Assembly (NCBI RefSeq): GCF_000172415.1
Contig: NZ_ABLD01000011.1
Location: forward strand, 62,001-126,000
DNA: 64,000 nt
Direction: 5' to 3'
DNA from: Paraburkholderia graminis C4D1M
Lineage (GTDB): Bacteria; Pseudomonadota; Gammaproteobacteria; Burkholderiales; Burkholderiaceae
The translations under genes were made by a program, and so were the position numbers. The notes beneath the pieces were generated by a model. That model was not told the origin of the DNA, searched no databases, and saw only the letters and a list, made by a program, of their open reading frames with translations. The stretch's first letter is position 1, and the number at the start of each line of letters is the position of its first letter. Of the stretch, positions 52,594-61,065 are shown piece by piece.

Positions 52594-53169
52594 TTACCCC
52601 GGCAATAAGCCGACTGCCCTGTAAGTGCCGATCAAGGTGTCGAACAAGGCAATGTCCGCCCGCCCGCGCGCCATCAACTGAGCTCCCGCGACTGCGGCGT
52701 AAATCGCGCACGCGCGTTCGCGGCTCCCCTCGCCGGTGACGACGCCAGACGCCTCCAGCGACCGACGGAGCCAGGCCACGTTGACGTCAGCGAAGGCCTG
52801 CACTTCCTTTTTGACCGCTTCAGGCAGATCGTCGTATTCCGCGGCCATAAAGCTGCTCAGGCACATGCGGTTGTCGCACTCCAAAGACCGGCGAAACGTC
52901 TCCGGGTATCGACGCAAACTGACGAGCGGATCGCCTGATGCCGCCGAGAGTTCTTCCAGCGCAGCGGCCGCGTCCTCGTAGTAGCGTCGCGCGACTGCCG
53001 CCGCGAGGTCCGCCTTGCTCGCGAAGTGATGGTAAATGCTGGCAGCTTTAATGCCGACATCCTGCGCCAGGTCCCGAATATTGAGCCCGGTATAGCCGTG
53101 CGCCTGCGCCATTCTTGTCGCAGCAGCAAGGATGCGGTCCCCTGAGCCGGTGACGGCTGCAATGGTCAC
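52594..53169 (-). CDS. TetR-family regulator of the amidase gene
   Basis: A 191-residue TetR protein. The HTH is in residues 8-55 (GYTGLNIRDLAQDVGIKAAS then IYHHFASKADLA). It starts with GTG 53169 after GAGGAG. Two six-base inverted repeats with four-base spacers lie between it and the divergent amidase gene. Confidence 0.9.
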   Translation of the reverse strand: MTIAAVTGSGDRILAAATRMAQAHGYTGLNIRDLAQDVGIKAASIYHHFASKADLAAAVARRYYEDAAAALEELSAASGDPLVSLRRYPETFRRSLECDNRMCLSSFMAAEYDDLPEAVKKEVQAFADVNVAWLRRSLEASGVVTGEGSRERACAIYAAVAGAQLMARGRADIALFDTLIGTYRAVGLLPG

Positions 53170-53222
53170 GACGGTCTCCTCAAAAGTTGTTGACCTGACG
53201 CATTGTATCGCCTAAAGTTGCC

Positions 53223-53238
53223 CCTAACAAACGTTAGG
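53223..53238. promoter_or_regulatory. TetR operator copy 1 of the amidase promoter
   Basis: CCTAAC-AAAC-GTTAGG is a perfect inverted repeat with a 4-bp centre, 54 bases from the TetR start. Confidence 0.78.
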
Positions 53239-53290
53239 TAGGCAACCCACATGTCGCATCGCAAGAGCGGCATTTTTTTGATAATCGTTG

Positions 53291-53306
53291 CCTAACTACT
53301 GTTAGG
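53291..53306. promoter_or_regulatory. TetR operator copy 2 of the amidase promoter
   Basis: CCTAAC-TACT-GTTAGG, same arms as copy 1, 68 bases away and 52 bases before the amidase start codon. Confidence 0.78.
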
Positions 53307-53357
53307 TAGTCTCATCAGTTTTGACTCAATCCGTCCCACAAGCGCCAGGGAAAAACC

Positions 53358-54767
53358 ATGACCTCCGAACTCCTTTACCTCGATGCCACCCGACTGGCCG
53401 AACTGATCCGCACACGCGAAGTCTCGCCCGTCGAGGTCGTGAAGGCACACCTTGACCGCATCGACGCGGTCGATCCGAAAATCAATGCGATCGTGACGGT
53501 CGCGGACGATGCGCTGGAAGCCGCCAGGGCCGCCGAAACGGCAGTGCTGTCGGGCAAGGCGTTGGGGCCGCTGCACGGAGTGCCCTTCACCGCAAAAGAT
53601 TCGATCGACACGGCGGGCGTGGCTACGCAACGTGGCTCGCCCATCTTTAAAGGACGCGTTCCTGACGCCGACGCAACTAGCGTGGCCCGGCTGAAAAATG
53701 CAGGCGGCATCCTTCTCGCAAAAACGAACTTGCCCGAATTCTCGTACTGGATCGAAAGCGACAATCTGCTCAGTGGCCGATCGAATAATCCGTGGGATCT
53801 GGAGCGCACTCCGGGCGGCTCCAGCGGCGGCGAATCGGCGGCCATCGCAGCGGGTATGTCGCCGCTGGGGCTCGGCACCGATCTGGCGATCTCTGTGCGC
53901 GGACCCGCTGCGCAGACAGGCATCGTGTCGCTAAAGGCGACTCACGGACGCGTGCCCATGACAGGGATCTGGCCGCGCGCCCCACGCCGCTTCTGGCACG
54001 TGGGTCCGATGGCTCGCAGCATCCGCGACCTGGCGCTCGCGTTCTCGCAGTTGTCCGGTCCCGATGGGCACGACGCTTTTGCAAGCAGTACCGTCCCGTT
54101 CGATGCCGGCGTGGGCCGCTCACCAGACCGTCCGCTGCGAGTGGGCTGGATGGTTGAACCGGGCTTCGGGCCCGTCGATCCGCAAGTCGCGGCAACGGTG
54201 CAGGCGGCGGCGGAAGCGCTCAAAAGTTTGGGGCTAGTGGTGGAGCCTGTACGCATTCCTGCCCTCGAGCGTGACTTCGCTCTCGACGTATTCAACCGCC
54301 TGCACGTCATGGAAATGAAGCCGGCCTTTGCGGAAGTGACAGCAGGCCGCGCTGAGGACGAACTCTACAAGATGGCCAAGACGATGCTGGCGCTGCCCGA
54401 CACTTCGATGAGGGACTACATCGACGCTGAACAGGCGGCCGAGCGTCTGCGAGACGGATACGCCGAATACTTCCGGAATTACGACGCGCTGATTACGCAT
54501 GTGCTTCCGATCCCGGCTCACAAGCACGGCGTGGACACGTTCTCGATCAACGGCCACACAGTGGATGCCACCTATCTGCAGGGCGCAACTGTGCCGTTGA
54601 ACGTCACGGGCTTGCCTGGCATCTCGATGCGCTTCGGCACGAGCAAGGAGGGCCTGCCGATCAACGTACAGATTGTCGGGAGTTGGCAGGCTGAGTCAAC
54701 CATTCTTCACGTGGCGTCACTGCTCGAATCGGTCAGCCCTGTGCGCGATCTACATCCGCATATTTGA
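53358..54767 (+). CDS. amidase-signature-family amidase
   Basis: A 469-residue serine amidase. The Ser-cisSer-Lys triad is Lys80 (FTAKDSID), Ser155 (GGSSGGES) and Ser179 (DLAISVRGPA). The usual glycines before the nucleophile are Ala-Ile here, a variation seen in some amidases. The enzyme hydrolyses an amide to acid plus ammonia; the substrate is not predictable. It is controlled by the divergent TetR. It is clearly different from the allophanate hydrolase at 17198, since it lacks the extra C-terminal domain. Confidence 0.9.
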   Translation: MTSELLYLDATRLAELIRTREVSPVEVVKAHLDRIDAVDPKINAIVTVADDALEAARAAETAVLSGKALGPLHGVPFTAKDSIDTAGVATQRGSPIFKGRVPDADATSVARLKNAGGILLAKTNLPEFSYWIESDNLLSGRSNNPWDLERTPGGSSGGESAAIAAGMSPLGLGTDLAISVRGPAAQTGIVSLKATHGRVPMTGIWPRAPRRFWHVGPMARSIRDLALAFSQLSGPDGHDAFASSTVPFDAGVGRSPDRPLRVGWMVEPGFGPVDPQVAATVQAAAEALKSLGLVVEPVRIPALERDFALDVFNRLHVMEMKPAFAEVTAGRAEDELYKMAKTMLALPDTSMRDYIDAEQAAERLRDGYAEYFRNYDALITHVLPIPAHKHGVDTFSINGHTVDATYLQGATVPLNVTGLPGISMRFGTSKEGLPINVQIVGSWQAESTILHVASLLESVSPVRDLHPHI

Positions 54768-55034
54768 GCCTTCAGCTCTGCGCAAACCGACCATCGCCGC
54801 CCTGGATCAAGCGATCAAAGCGGCAAAAGTTTAGACTTCGCATCTGGCCGCAAACATGTACGACGCGCTCGACGGCCCGCAGCAGATCGAGAAATCGGCC
54901 TCGCCGATTTGCCTGCCTGAAGCGCGTTCGCCGATGTGCTAAAACCTGCGTGGTCGCTCAACGAACTACTGCTCAAACTGCGGCGCGGCATGGGGCCAAC
55001 CCGCACTAACTACACTGACTATTGAAACGGGACG
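54768..55034. other. gene-free stretch with possible coding remnant
   Basis: No intact gene. Immediately after the amidase stop, another frame reads LRKPTIAALDQAIKAAKV to a stop near 54835, which resembles the tail of a coding region, and a short MYDALDGPQQIEKSA stretch follows. Either a decayed gene or chance in GC-rich sequence. Confidence 0.35.
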
Positions 55035-55934
55035 ATGATGACGATGTCAGAAAATCCAACGATCGCCCTGGTTGGGCCGGGAGCAATCGGCACGACCGTA
55101 GCGGCGGCGCTTCATGAAGTCGGACGCACGCCGGCCATTTTCGGCCGCTCGGCGCACGAACAGCTGGAACTGCGCTTCGACGGCGGCCGCATCGCGGTGC
55201 CGGGACCTGTGCGCACCAATCCGGCCGAAGTCGACAACACGTTCGACCTGGTTTTTGTCGCGGTGAAGTCAACGCAAATCGACGCAACAGCGCCGTGGCT
55301 CTCCGCGTTGTGCAACAAGAACACCGTGGTCTGCGTGCTGCAAAACGGCGTCGAACAGAAAGCGCTTGTCGCGCCGCATGTGCCCGGCAGCCCAGTCTTA
55401 CCCTCGGTGGTTTGGTTTCCTGCTCAACGCGAACCGGACGCCTCTGTCTGGCTACGCGGCAAAGCTCGCATTACGTTGCCGGACACGCCGGAAACCAGCC
55501 TTGTCCTTGCGGCATTGAGTGGCACACGGTGTTCGGTCGACGTAGCAGCCGATTTCACATCCGTCGCGTGGCGCAAGCTTTTGCAAAATGCTGTCGCAGG
55601 TTTAATGGTTCTGGCGGGCCGCCGTGCCGGCATGTACTCACGAGCCGATATCGCCGGCCTGGCTCTCGCCTACTTGCAGGAATGTCTCGAGGTTGCCCGT
55701 GCGGAAGGCGCGACACTCGGCGACGAAGTCCCGCAAGAAATCGTCGATGCATTTCGTGGTTATCCGGCCGACCTGGGCACTTCGATCCTCGCCGACCGGG
55801 AGGCTGGCCGCCCGCTCGAATGGGACAGCCGCAACGGCGTCGTGCAGCGACGTGCCCGGTCTCACGGTATCGCCACACCGATCAGCGATCTGGTCGTGCC
55901 GCTCCTCGCGGCCGCGAGCGACGGACCGGGCTAA
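55035..55934 (+). CDS. ketopantoate-reductase-like (PanE/ApbA) oxidoreductase
   Basis: A 299-residue NADP enzyme. IALVGPGAIGTTVAAALHEVG holds the nucleotide motif, LVFVAVKSTQ the linker, and VCVLQNGVEQ the family active-site region with the central Lys in WRKLLQNAVAG. It could make pantoate, but being outside a pan operon suggests another 2-keto acid. Start codons at 55035, 55038 and 55044 are possible. It lies between the amidase and the FadR-like gene with no clear partner. Confidence 0.86.
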   Translation: MMTMSENPTIALVGPGAIGTTVAAALHEVGRTPAIFGRSAHEQLELRFDGGRIAVPGPVRTNPAEVDNTFDLVFVAVKSTQIDATAPWLSALCNKNTVVCVLQNGVEQKALVAPHVPGSPVLPSVVWFPAQREPDASVWLRGKARITLPDTPETSLVLAALSGTRCSVDVAADFTSVAWRKLLQNAVAGLMVLAGRRAGMYSRADIAGLALAYLQECLEVARAEGATLGDEVPQEIVDAFRGYPADLGTSILADREAGRPLEWDSRNGVVQRRARSHGIATPISDLVVPLLAAASDGPG

Positions 55935-55979
55935 TACTTCCACGAAGGATGTGACGGCGCGACGCGCCCACTCTCGGAC

Positions 55980-56717
55980 TCATCCGCCAAACAGGTTGTG
56001 CCGGATCTGCTTCAAATGTCCGGTCAGCAATTCGCACGCGAGGTCGGCGTCGCGGTCGCGCAGCGCATCGACGATCGCGCGATGCTGCGCCTCATACTCG
56101 GCGCGCCGCTCGGCCGTCAGCGACTTGCGTTTGAGCCGGCCCCACTCGCCCTGCTCGCGCACTTCGTTGGTCAGTTCGAGCACGCGCAGAAAAAAGCTGT
56201 TGTGCGTGGCCAGCGCGAATGTCTTATGCAATTCGCCGTCCCACTTCTCGAACTCTTCGATGCTCTGCGCGGCTTCGGAACGCTCGATGCATTCGACCAT
56301 CCGCGCGAAATCGGCCGCGGTCGCATAACGCACGATCAAGCCGGGCATCAGCGGTTCGATCAGCAAACGCGCTTCCATCAGCTCGGCGGGACTGGTCTGC
56401 ACGACCTCTTGTGAGCTATGCATGACCTGCGCGTTCTGCGCTTCCACACGCACCGCCGCTGCGGCGACGTCCTTCTGCGGCAGCACGAAAGTGCCGCTTC
56501 CCACCACCTGCGTGATGAACCCGCGCCCCTTCAGATCGGCCAGCACGCGCCGCACCGCCCCGCGTGACGCGCCGAATTCCTCGCTCAATTCGCGCTCGGC
56601 GGGAAGCTTGACGCCCTCTCGCAAACGCCCGGTGCGGATGGCCTCTTCCAGATAGCTCGCAAGCGCACGCGCGCCCTCCGCTCTCACAGAAATCTTGCCG
56701 GTCTCAACGTCGCCCAT
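55980..56717 (-). CDS. GntR-family (FadR subgroup) transcriptional regulator
   Basis: A 245-residue regulator. The N-terminal winged helix is in residues 18-80 (LREGVKLPAERELSEEFGAS then RGAVRRVLADLKGRGF), followed by an all-helical FCD ligand domain with metal-type His positions. The start at 56717 follows AAGGAAG. It is divergent from the FAH-hydrolase operon, whose promoter carries repeated CCAAYTGG boxes. It is probably the repressor of that operon. Confidence 0.88.
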   Translation of the reverse strand: MGDVETGKISVRAEGARALASYLEEAIRTGRLREGVKLPAERELSEEFGASRGAVRRVLADLKGRGFITQVVGSGTFVLPQKDVAAAAVRVEAQNAQVMHSSQEVVQTSPAELMEARLLIEPLMPGLIVRYATAADFARMVECIERSEAAQSIEEFEKWDGELHKTFALATHNSFFLRVLELTNEVREQGEWGRLKRKSLTAERRAEYEAQHRAIVDALRDRDADLACELLTGHLKQIRHNLFGG

Positions 56718-56753
56718 GACTTTCTTCCTTGCCGGTGAAGCCTCTTGCATAGA

Positions 56754-56763
56754 ACCAATTGGT
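56754..56763. promoter_or_regulatory. candidate GntR operator 1
   Basis: ACCAATTGGT is a perfect 10-bp palindrome 37 bases from the GntR start. The same CCAAYTGG core recurs at 56829-56836 and 56973-56980. Confidence 0.6.
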
Positions 56764-56828
56764 ACTTACTTTTGGTTAACCCTGGTTGGTTGTGGTCGCA
56801 TTTGGTCCTACAGTGACACAAATTCTCA

Positions 56829-56836
56829 CCAACTGG
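56829..56836. promoter_or_regulatory. candidate GntR operator 2
   Basis: CCAACTGG, a one-base variant of the core, 21 bases before the FAH gene start codon. Confidence 0.4.
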
Positions 56837-56856
56837 ACCTAGATTAAAGGCTCGAC

Positions 56857-57735
56857 ATGAAATTGGCAAATTTGCTGGTAAACGGCGCGAAAACCGTTGC
56901 TGTGGTAGATCCAGAACGGCAACAGTATTGGCCCGTAGCGGAATTGAGCGACGGCTTTCGCGGCGATATGATCCAATTGGTACATGACTATTCGTCGATC
57001 AGGAGCGCGCTGGTGCCGAAGCACGACGGCCGACCCTTGAGCGGCGTCACGGTTCTGGCGCCGATCGACCAGCCGCGTCGCAACATCTTCTGCGTGGGCA
57101 AGAACTATCACGACCATGCGGAAGAGTTCAGCAAATCCGGCTTCGACAAAAGCGCCCAGGCCGGCGAACACATTCCCGAAGCACCGGTCGTCTTCACCAA
57201 ACCCGCGACGACGGTGATCGGCCCAGGCGACAAGATTCCGCGTCACGCCGCAGTCACGCAGCAACTCGACTACGAGGTTGAGATCGGCGTGGTGATCGGC
57301 AAAGCGGGCCGCGGTATTCGCAAGCAGGATGCACTCGCGCACGTGTTCGGCTACACGCTGATCAACGACATGACCGCGCGCGATCTGCAAAAGCTGCATC
57401 GCCAATGGTTCCTCGGCAAATCGCTCGACGGCTTTTGCCCGATGGGCCCGTATCTCGTCACCGCCGACGAACTCGACGCCAACGACATCGACGTGCGCTG
57501 CTGGGTCAACGGCGAGCTGCGTCAATCGTCGAACTCGCGGCATCTGATTTTCGACATCCCCACGCTGATCGAAACCATTTCGGCCGGCATCGAACTGCAA
57601 CCGGGCGACGTGATTGCAACCGGCACGCCGGCGGGCGTCGGCATCGGTTTCAATCCGCCGCGCTTCCTGCAATCCGGCGACGTCGTGCGGATGGAAATTC
57701 CGCGCGTCGGCGTCCTTGAAAACGAGGTGGCATAA
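56857..57735 (+). CDS. FAH-family hydrolase/isomerase (acylpyruvase or HHDD-isomerase-like)
   Basis: A 292-residue fumarylacetoacetate-hydrolase-fold protein. Motifs in order: GKNYHDHAEE (81-90), FTKPATTVIGP (113-123), DYEVEIGVVIG with the metal Glu pair (138-148), NDMTARD (170-176), GKSLDGFCPMGP (187-198) and ATGTPAGVG near the end. Such enzymes cleave or isomerise 2-keto-4-ene/acylpyruvate compounds in aromatic catabolism. It is the first gene of the operon and ends exactly where the next start codon begins. Confidence 0.88.
   Translation: MKLANLLVNGAKTVAVVDPERQQYWPVAELSDGFRGDMIQLVHDYSSIRSALVPKHDGRPLSGVTVLAPIDQPRRNIFCVGKNYHDHAEEFSKSGFDKSAQAGEHIPEAPVVFTKPATTVIGPGDKIPRHAAVTQQLDYEVEIGVVIGKAGRGIRKQDALAHVFGYTLINDMTARDLQKLHRQWFLGKSLDGFCPMGPYLVTADELDANDIDVRCWVNGELRQSSNSRHLIFDIPTLIETISAGIELQPGDVIATGTPAGVGIGFNPPRFLQSGDVVRMEIPRVGVLENEVA
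56973..56980. promoter_or_regulatory. candidate GntR operator 3, inside the FAH gene
   Basis: CCAATTGG followed by TAC repeats the 11-base string found at operator 1 (CCAATTGGTAC). It lies in the first codons of the target gene, where a bound regulator could block elongation. Confidence 0.4.
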
Positions 57736-58521
57736 ATGGCAACAACTCTGGTCCAGGGTCTTTACATCGAAACGCAAGGCGACGGCGCGCCCGTCGTGTG
57801 CATTCACGGTCTCGGCGGCTCGTCGAATAACTGGACGCCGGTGCTCGGCGCATTCGAAGGCAAGCGGGTAATTCGCATCGACCTTCCTGGCAGCGCGCGC
57901 TCGGAACTGCCGGCGCAGAAGCTGTCGATCGACGGCTACGTGGACGTGATCGCCGCCGCGCTGCGCGAGATGAAGATCGAACAGGCGGACGTGGTCGCGC
58001 ATTCAATGGGCACCATCGTCGCGCAGCATCTTGCGATCAGACATCCGCAACTGGTGAAAAGCCTCGCGCTGTTCGGGCCGCTGCTCGCGCCGCCCGATGC
58101 CGGCCGCGAGGGCATGCGTCAGCGCGCGGCGCTCGCACGCGACAAGGGCGTCGCGGGCTTGCAGGAAATCGCCGATGCGATCGTCAAAGGCGCGACGAGC
58201 GACGAGACCAAGGCTCAGCGCCCCGTCACCCTCGCGCTGGTGCGCGAGAGCGTGATGCGCCAGTCGCCGGAAGGCTACGCGCAAAGCTGCGAAGCGTTGG
58301 CTGGCGCACAGGCCGCGCCGGTCGAACAGATCAAGGTGCCCACATTGCTCGTCACCGGCGATCAGGACGGCGTGGGCAAGCCCGAAGCCGTGCAGGCGAT
58401 GGGCGAGCGCATCGCGGGCGCGAAGGTAGTCGTGCTGAGCGGCTGCGGACACTGGACGACGTTCGAAAAGCCCGCGGAATCGCAGGCTCAATTGCAGGCG
58501 TTCTACAGCGCCGCCCGCTGA
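57736..58521 (+). CDS. alpha/beta hydrolase (enol-lactonase/C-C hydrolase-like)
   Basis: A 261-residue serine hydrolase. The oxyanion region is VVCIHGLGGSSNNW, the nucleophile is Ser90 in VAHSMG, the acid is probably Asp211 (GDQDGVG) and the base His239 (GCGHWTTFEKP). It resembles 3-oxoadipate enol-lactonase and meta-cleavage hydrolases. It starts directly at the FAH stop, so both are co-translated. Its place suggests it opens a lactone or C-C bond made upstream in the pathway. Confidence 0.87.
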   Translation: MATTLVQGLYIETQGDGAPVVCIHGLGGSSNNWTPVLGAFEGKRVIRIDLPGSARSELPAQKLSIDGYVDVIAAALREMKIEQADVVAHSMGTIVAQHLAIRHPQLVKSLALFGPLLAPPDAGREGMRQRAALARDKGVAGLQEIADAIVKGATSDETKAQRPVTLALVRESVMRQSPEGYAQSCEALAGAQAAPVEQIKVPTLLVTGDQDGVGKPEAVQAMGERIAGAKVVVLSGCGHWTTFEKPAESQAQLQAFYSAAR

Positions 58522-58627
58522 TAAAGAAGTGACCGACAAGGCCCAAGCGGGTGATACGTCTTTAGCGAAACATAACCCTTAGGGCGAGATGCGCGCCAGT
58601 CGCAGTCCGCCCGCCTGGAGGAGACAC

Positions 58628-59965
58628 ATGAGCTCGATCGTATTCACGAACGTAACGGTTTTCGATGGCAGCGGCGCGCAACCCTTCAAAGGCGAAGTGC
58701 TCGTCGAAGGTCAACGCATCGCCAAGGTAGGACGCGAAGGCGAGCCGGTCAGCGCGCCGCACGCGCAACGCATCGACGGCAAGGGCGCGTTCCTGATGCC
58801 CGGCATGACGGAGGCGCACACGCATTTCTCATGGAACGATCAGCCTTCGTTGTCGGCGATTCAGTTCATGCCGCCGGAAGAACACATGCTGTGGTGCGTG
58901 CGCGTCGCCAAACGCTATCTGGAGATGGGCTGGACTTCGGCGCTCGGCGCGGCGGCCGCGAAGCCGCGGCTCGATGTCGTGCTACGCAACGCGGTCAACG
59001 CAGGCGAATTCCCCGGCCCGCGTTATCTGGCCGGCAGCCAGGAGATCACGATACTCGGCGGCCTCGCCGACAACACCCTGCCGCACATGCCGTTCAAGGA
59101 ACTGAACTTCGGCGCGGTGGTAAGCGGTCCCGAAGAGATGCGCGCCACCACGCGCATGTTCGTCAAGTACGGGGTCGATCATCTGAAGATCAATCTGTCC
59201 GGCGAGTACATTGCCGGGATTTCGGCGGAATCGTCGCCATTCTCGGAAGAAGAAATCGCCATGCTCGCCGCCGAGGCCAAACGCGCAGGCAAGCGCGTCG
59301 CCGCGCATGCGCGTTCGAGCGAGTCGGTCAAGCAATGCGTGCGTCACGGACTGGAACTGATCTTCCACGCAAGCTTCGCGGACGAAGAAGCGCTCGACAT
59401 GCTCGAAGCGAACAAGGACAAGCACTTCGTCGCGCCGGGAATCGGCTGGCTGATCAGCACGCTGTATCACGCGGAACCGTGGGGCATCAGCGAAGCGGCC
59501 GCCACGCAAATGGGCTATAAACGCGAGCTCGAAACCGCGGCGATCACGCTGCAGAAGATGCACAAGCGCGGCATCCGCATCCTGCCCGGCGGCGACTACG
59601 GCTTCGCATGGATGCCGCACGGCACGAATGCGCGGGACCTCGAATACTTCGTGAAGTACATCGGCATGACGCCGATGGAAGTGCTGTTGGCGGCCACCCG
59701 ATATGGCGGTGAACTGATGATGCGGCCGCATGAACTCGGCCAGATTCGCGAGGGATATCTGGCTGACATCCTGCTCGTCAATGGCGATCCGCTGAAGGAC
59801 CTGGCCGTGCTGCAGGACCCGCAAAAAATCACGCTCGTGATGAAGGACGGCGAGATCTTCAAGACCTCGCACGACGTCGTACCGCCGCGCGGCGAACTGC
59901 ATGCGGGCGCGCCGTTGCCGGCCGATGCCGGCGTCGCGCAGACGACTCACGCGCCGGTTCACTGA
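58628..59965 (+). CDS. metal-dependent amidohydrolase (imidazolonepropionase-like)
   Basis: A 445-residue TIM-barrel amidohydrolase. The binuclear metal site is complete: His64 and His66 (EAHTHFSW), Lys187 (HLKINLSGEY), His227 (AAHARSS), His247 (IFHASFAD) and Asp323 (GGDYGF). This subgroup hydrolyses cyclic amides, dipeptides or lactams. The start at 58628 has GGAGGAG. It probably opens a ring or removes an amide from the imported compound. The substrate is unknown. Confidence 0.9.
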   Translation: MSSIVFTNVTVFDGSGAQPFKGEVLVEGQRIAKVGREGEPVSAPHAQRIDGKGAFLMPGMTEAHTHFSWNDQPSLSAIQFMPPEEHMLWCVRVAKRYLEMGWTSALGAAAAKPRLDVVLRNAVNAGEFPGPRYLAGSQEITILGGLADNTLPHMPFKELNFGAVVSGPEEMRATTRMFVKYGVDHLKINLSGEYIAGISAESSPFSEEEIAMLAAEAKRAGKRVAAHARSSESVKQCVRHGLELIFHASFADEEALDMLEANKDKHFVAPGIGWLISTLYHAEPWGISEAAATQMGYKRELETAAITLQKMHKRGIRILPGGDYGFAWMPHGTNARDLEYFVKYIGMTPMEVLLAATRYGGELMMRPHELGQIREGYLADILLVNGDPLKDLAVLQDPQKITLVMKDGEIFKTSHDVVPPRGELHAGAPLPADAGVAQTTHAPVH

Positions 59966-60035
59966 GCGGCGCGGACTTCGGCGCGGCGGCGGGCCCATCA
60001 AAACAGCAACCCCTGTTCACGGGACGGGAGACAGC

Positions 60036-61055
60036 ATGAAATCGCTTGCTCTGCTCGCCGCTTGCGCGGCGAGCTTCGTGTGCGCGTCGGCCTGGGCCGC
60101 CGCGCCGGATATCGGTTTATCGAACGGTTATTTCGGAACCGAATGGCGCAACCAGATGGTCGACGGCGCGAAGGAACAGTTTCAGACCTACAAGTCCAAG
60201 GGTCTCGCGGGCAATCTCGTGATCCAGCAATCGGGGACGAATACGGGCCAGCAGATCCAGGACATGCGCAACATGATCCGCCAGAAAACCGGCGCGATCA
60301 TGGTCGACGCGAATTCGGCCACCGCGCTAAACGGCGTGATTTCCGAAGCGCAGCGTAGCAAGATTCCTGTTGTTTCGTTCGATCAGGCCGTGTCGAACAA
60401 ATACGCGGTGAACGTCACCGTCGATCACTACAAGTGGGGGCAGCGCTACGCCGAGTGGATCGTGCAGCAATTGAACGGCAAGGGTAACGTCGTGGTCCTC
60501 GACGGCATTCCCGGTCATCCGGCAGCCGAAGCGCGCAAGAAAGCGGCGCTCGACACCTTCGCGAAGTATCCCGGCATCAAGGTCGTGTGGTCCGGTTATG
60601 GCGAATGGGACGAAGCGAAGGCGCAGGCGGTGATGGCAACGGTGATCGCCGCGCAACCGAAAATCGACGCGGTCTTTACCGAAGACGCGATGGCGCTCGG
60701 CGTGCTGCGTGCGTTCGAGAACGCGAACCGGCGCGTCGCGGTGATGACCGGCGAAGCGCAGAAAGGCTTCCTCCAGGAATGGAAGAAGCAGCGCGACGCG
60801 GGCAATCCGATGAAGGTGTTCGTGCAGGTGAATCCGCCCGACATCAGCCGGACCGCGCTCGGCATCGCAGTGCGGCTCGCGCAGGGCCACAAGCTCAAGC
60901 CGCTGCCGGACAACACCTACTACTTCCCGATCACGAAGACGGTCACCGCCGACACGCTCGACGCCACGCTTGCGTCGATGAACGGCAAGCCCGATAGCTA
61001 TTTTCTGGGGCAATGGCTGAGCGAGCCGGAGCTCGACGCGCTCTTCACGCCCTGA
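60036..61055 (+). CDS. ribose-type ABC substrate-binding protein
   Basis: A 339-residue periplasmic binding protein 1 family member. Residues 1-21 form a signal peptide ending near ASAWAAA. GLSNGYFGTEWRNQMVDGAK and IPVVSFDQAVSNKY match RbsB-like proteins. GGGAG precedes the start. It supplies the downstream ATPase and permeases. Such transporters are often named for ribose but also carry autoinducer-2, purines and aromatics; the hydrolase genes argue for a non-sugar ligand. Confidence 0.88.
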   Translation: MKSLALLAACAASFVCASAWAAAPDIGLSNGYFGTEWRNQMVDGAKEQFQTYKSKGLAGNLVIQQSGTNTGQQIQDMRNMIRQKTGAIMVDANSATALNGVISEAQRSKIPVVSFDQAVSNKYAVNVTVDHYKWGQRYAEWIVQQLNGKGNVVVLDGIPGHPAAEARKKAALDTFAKYPGIKVVWSGYGEWDEAKAQAVMATVIAAQPKIDAVFTEDAMALGVLRAFENANRRVAVMTGEAQKGFLQEWKKQRDAGNPMKVFVQVNPPDISRTALGIAVRLAQGHKLKPLPDNTYYFPITKTVTADTLDATLASMNGKPDSYFLGQWLSEPELDALFTP

Positions 61056-61065
61056 CGGAACGCGC

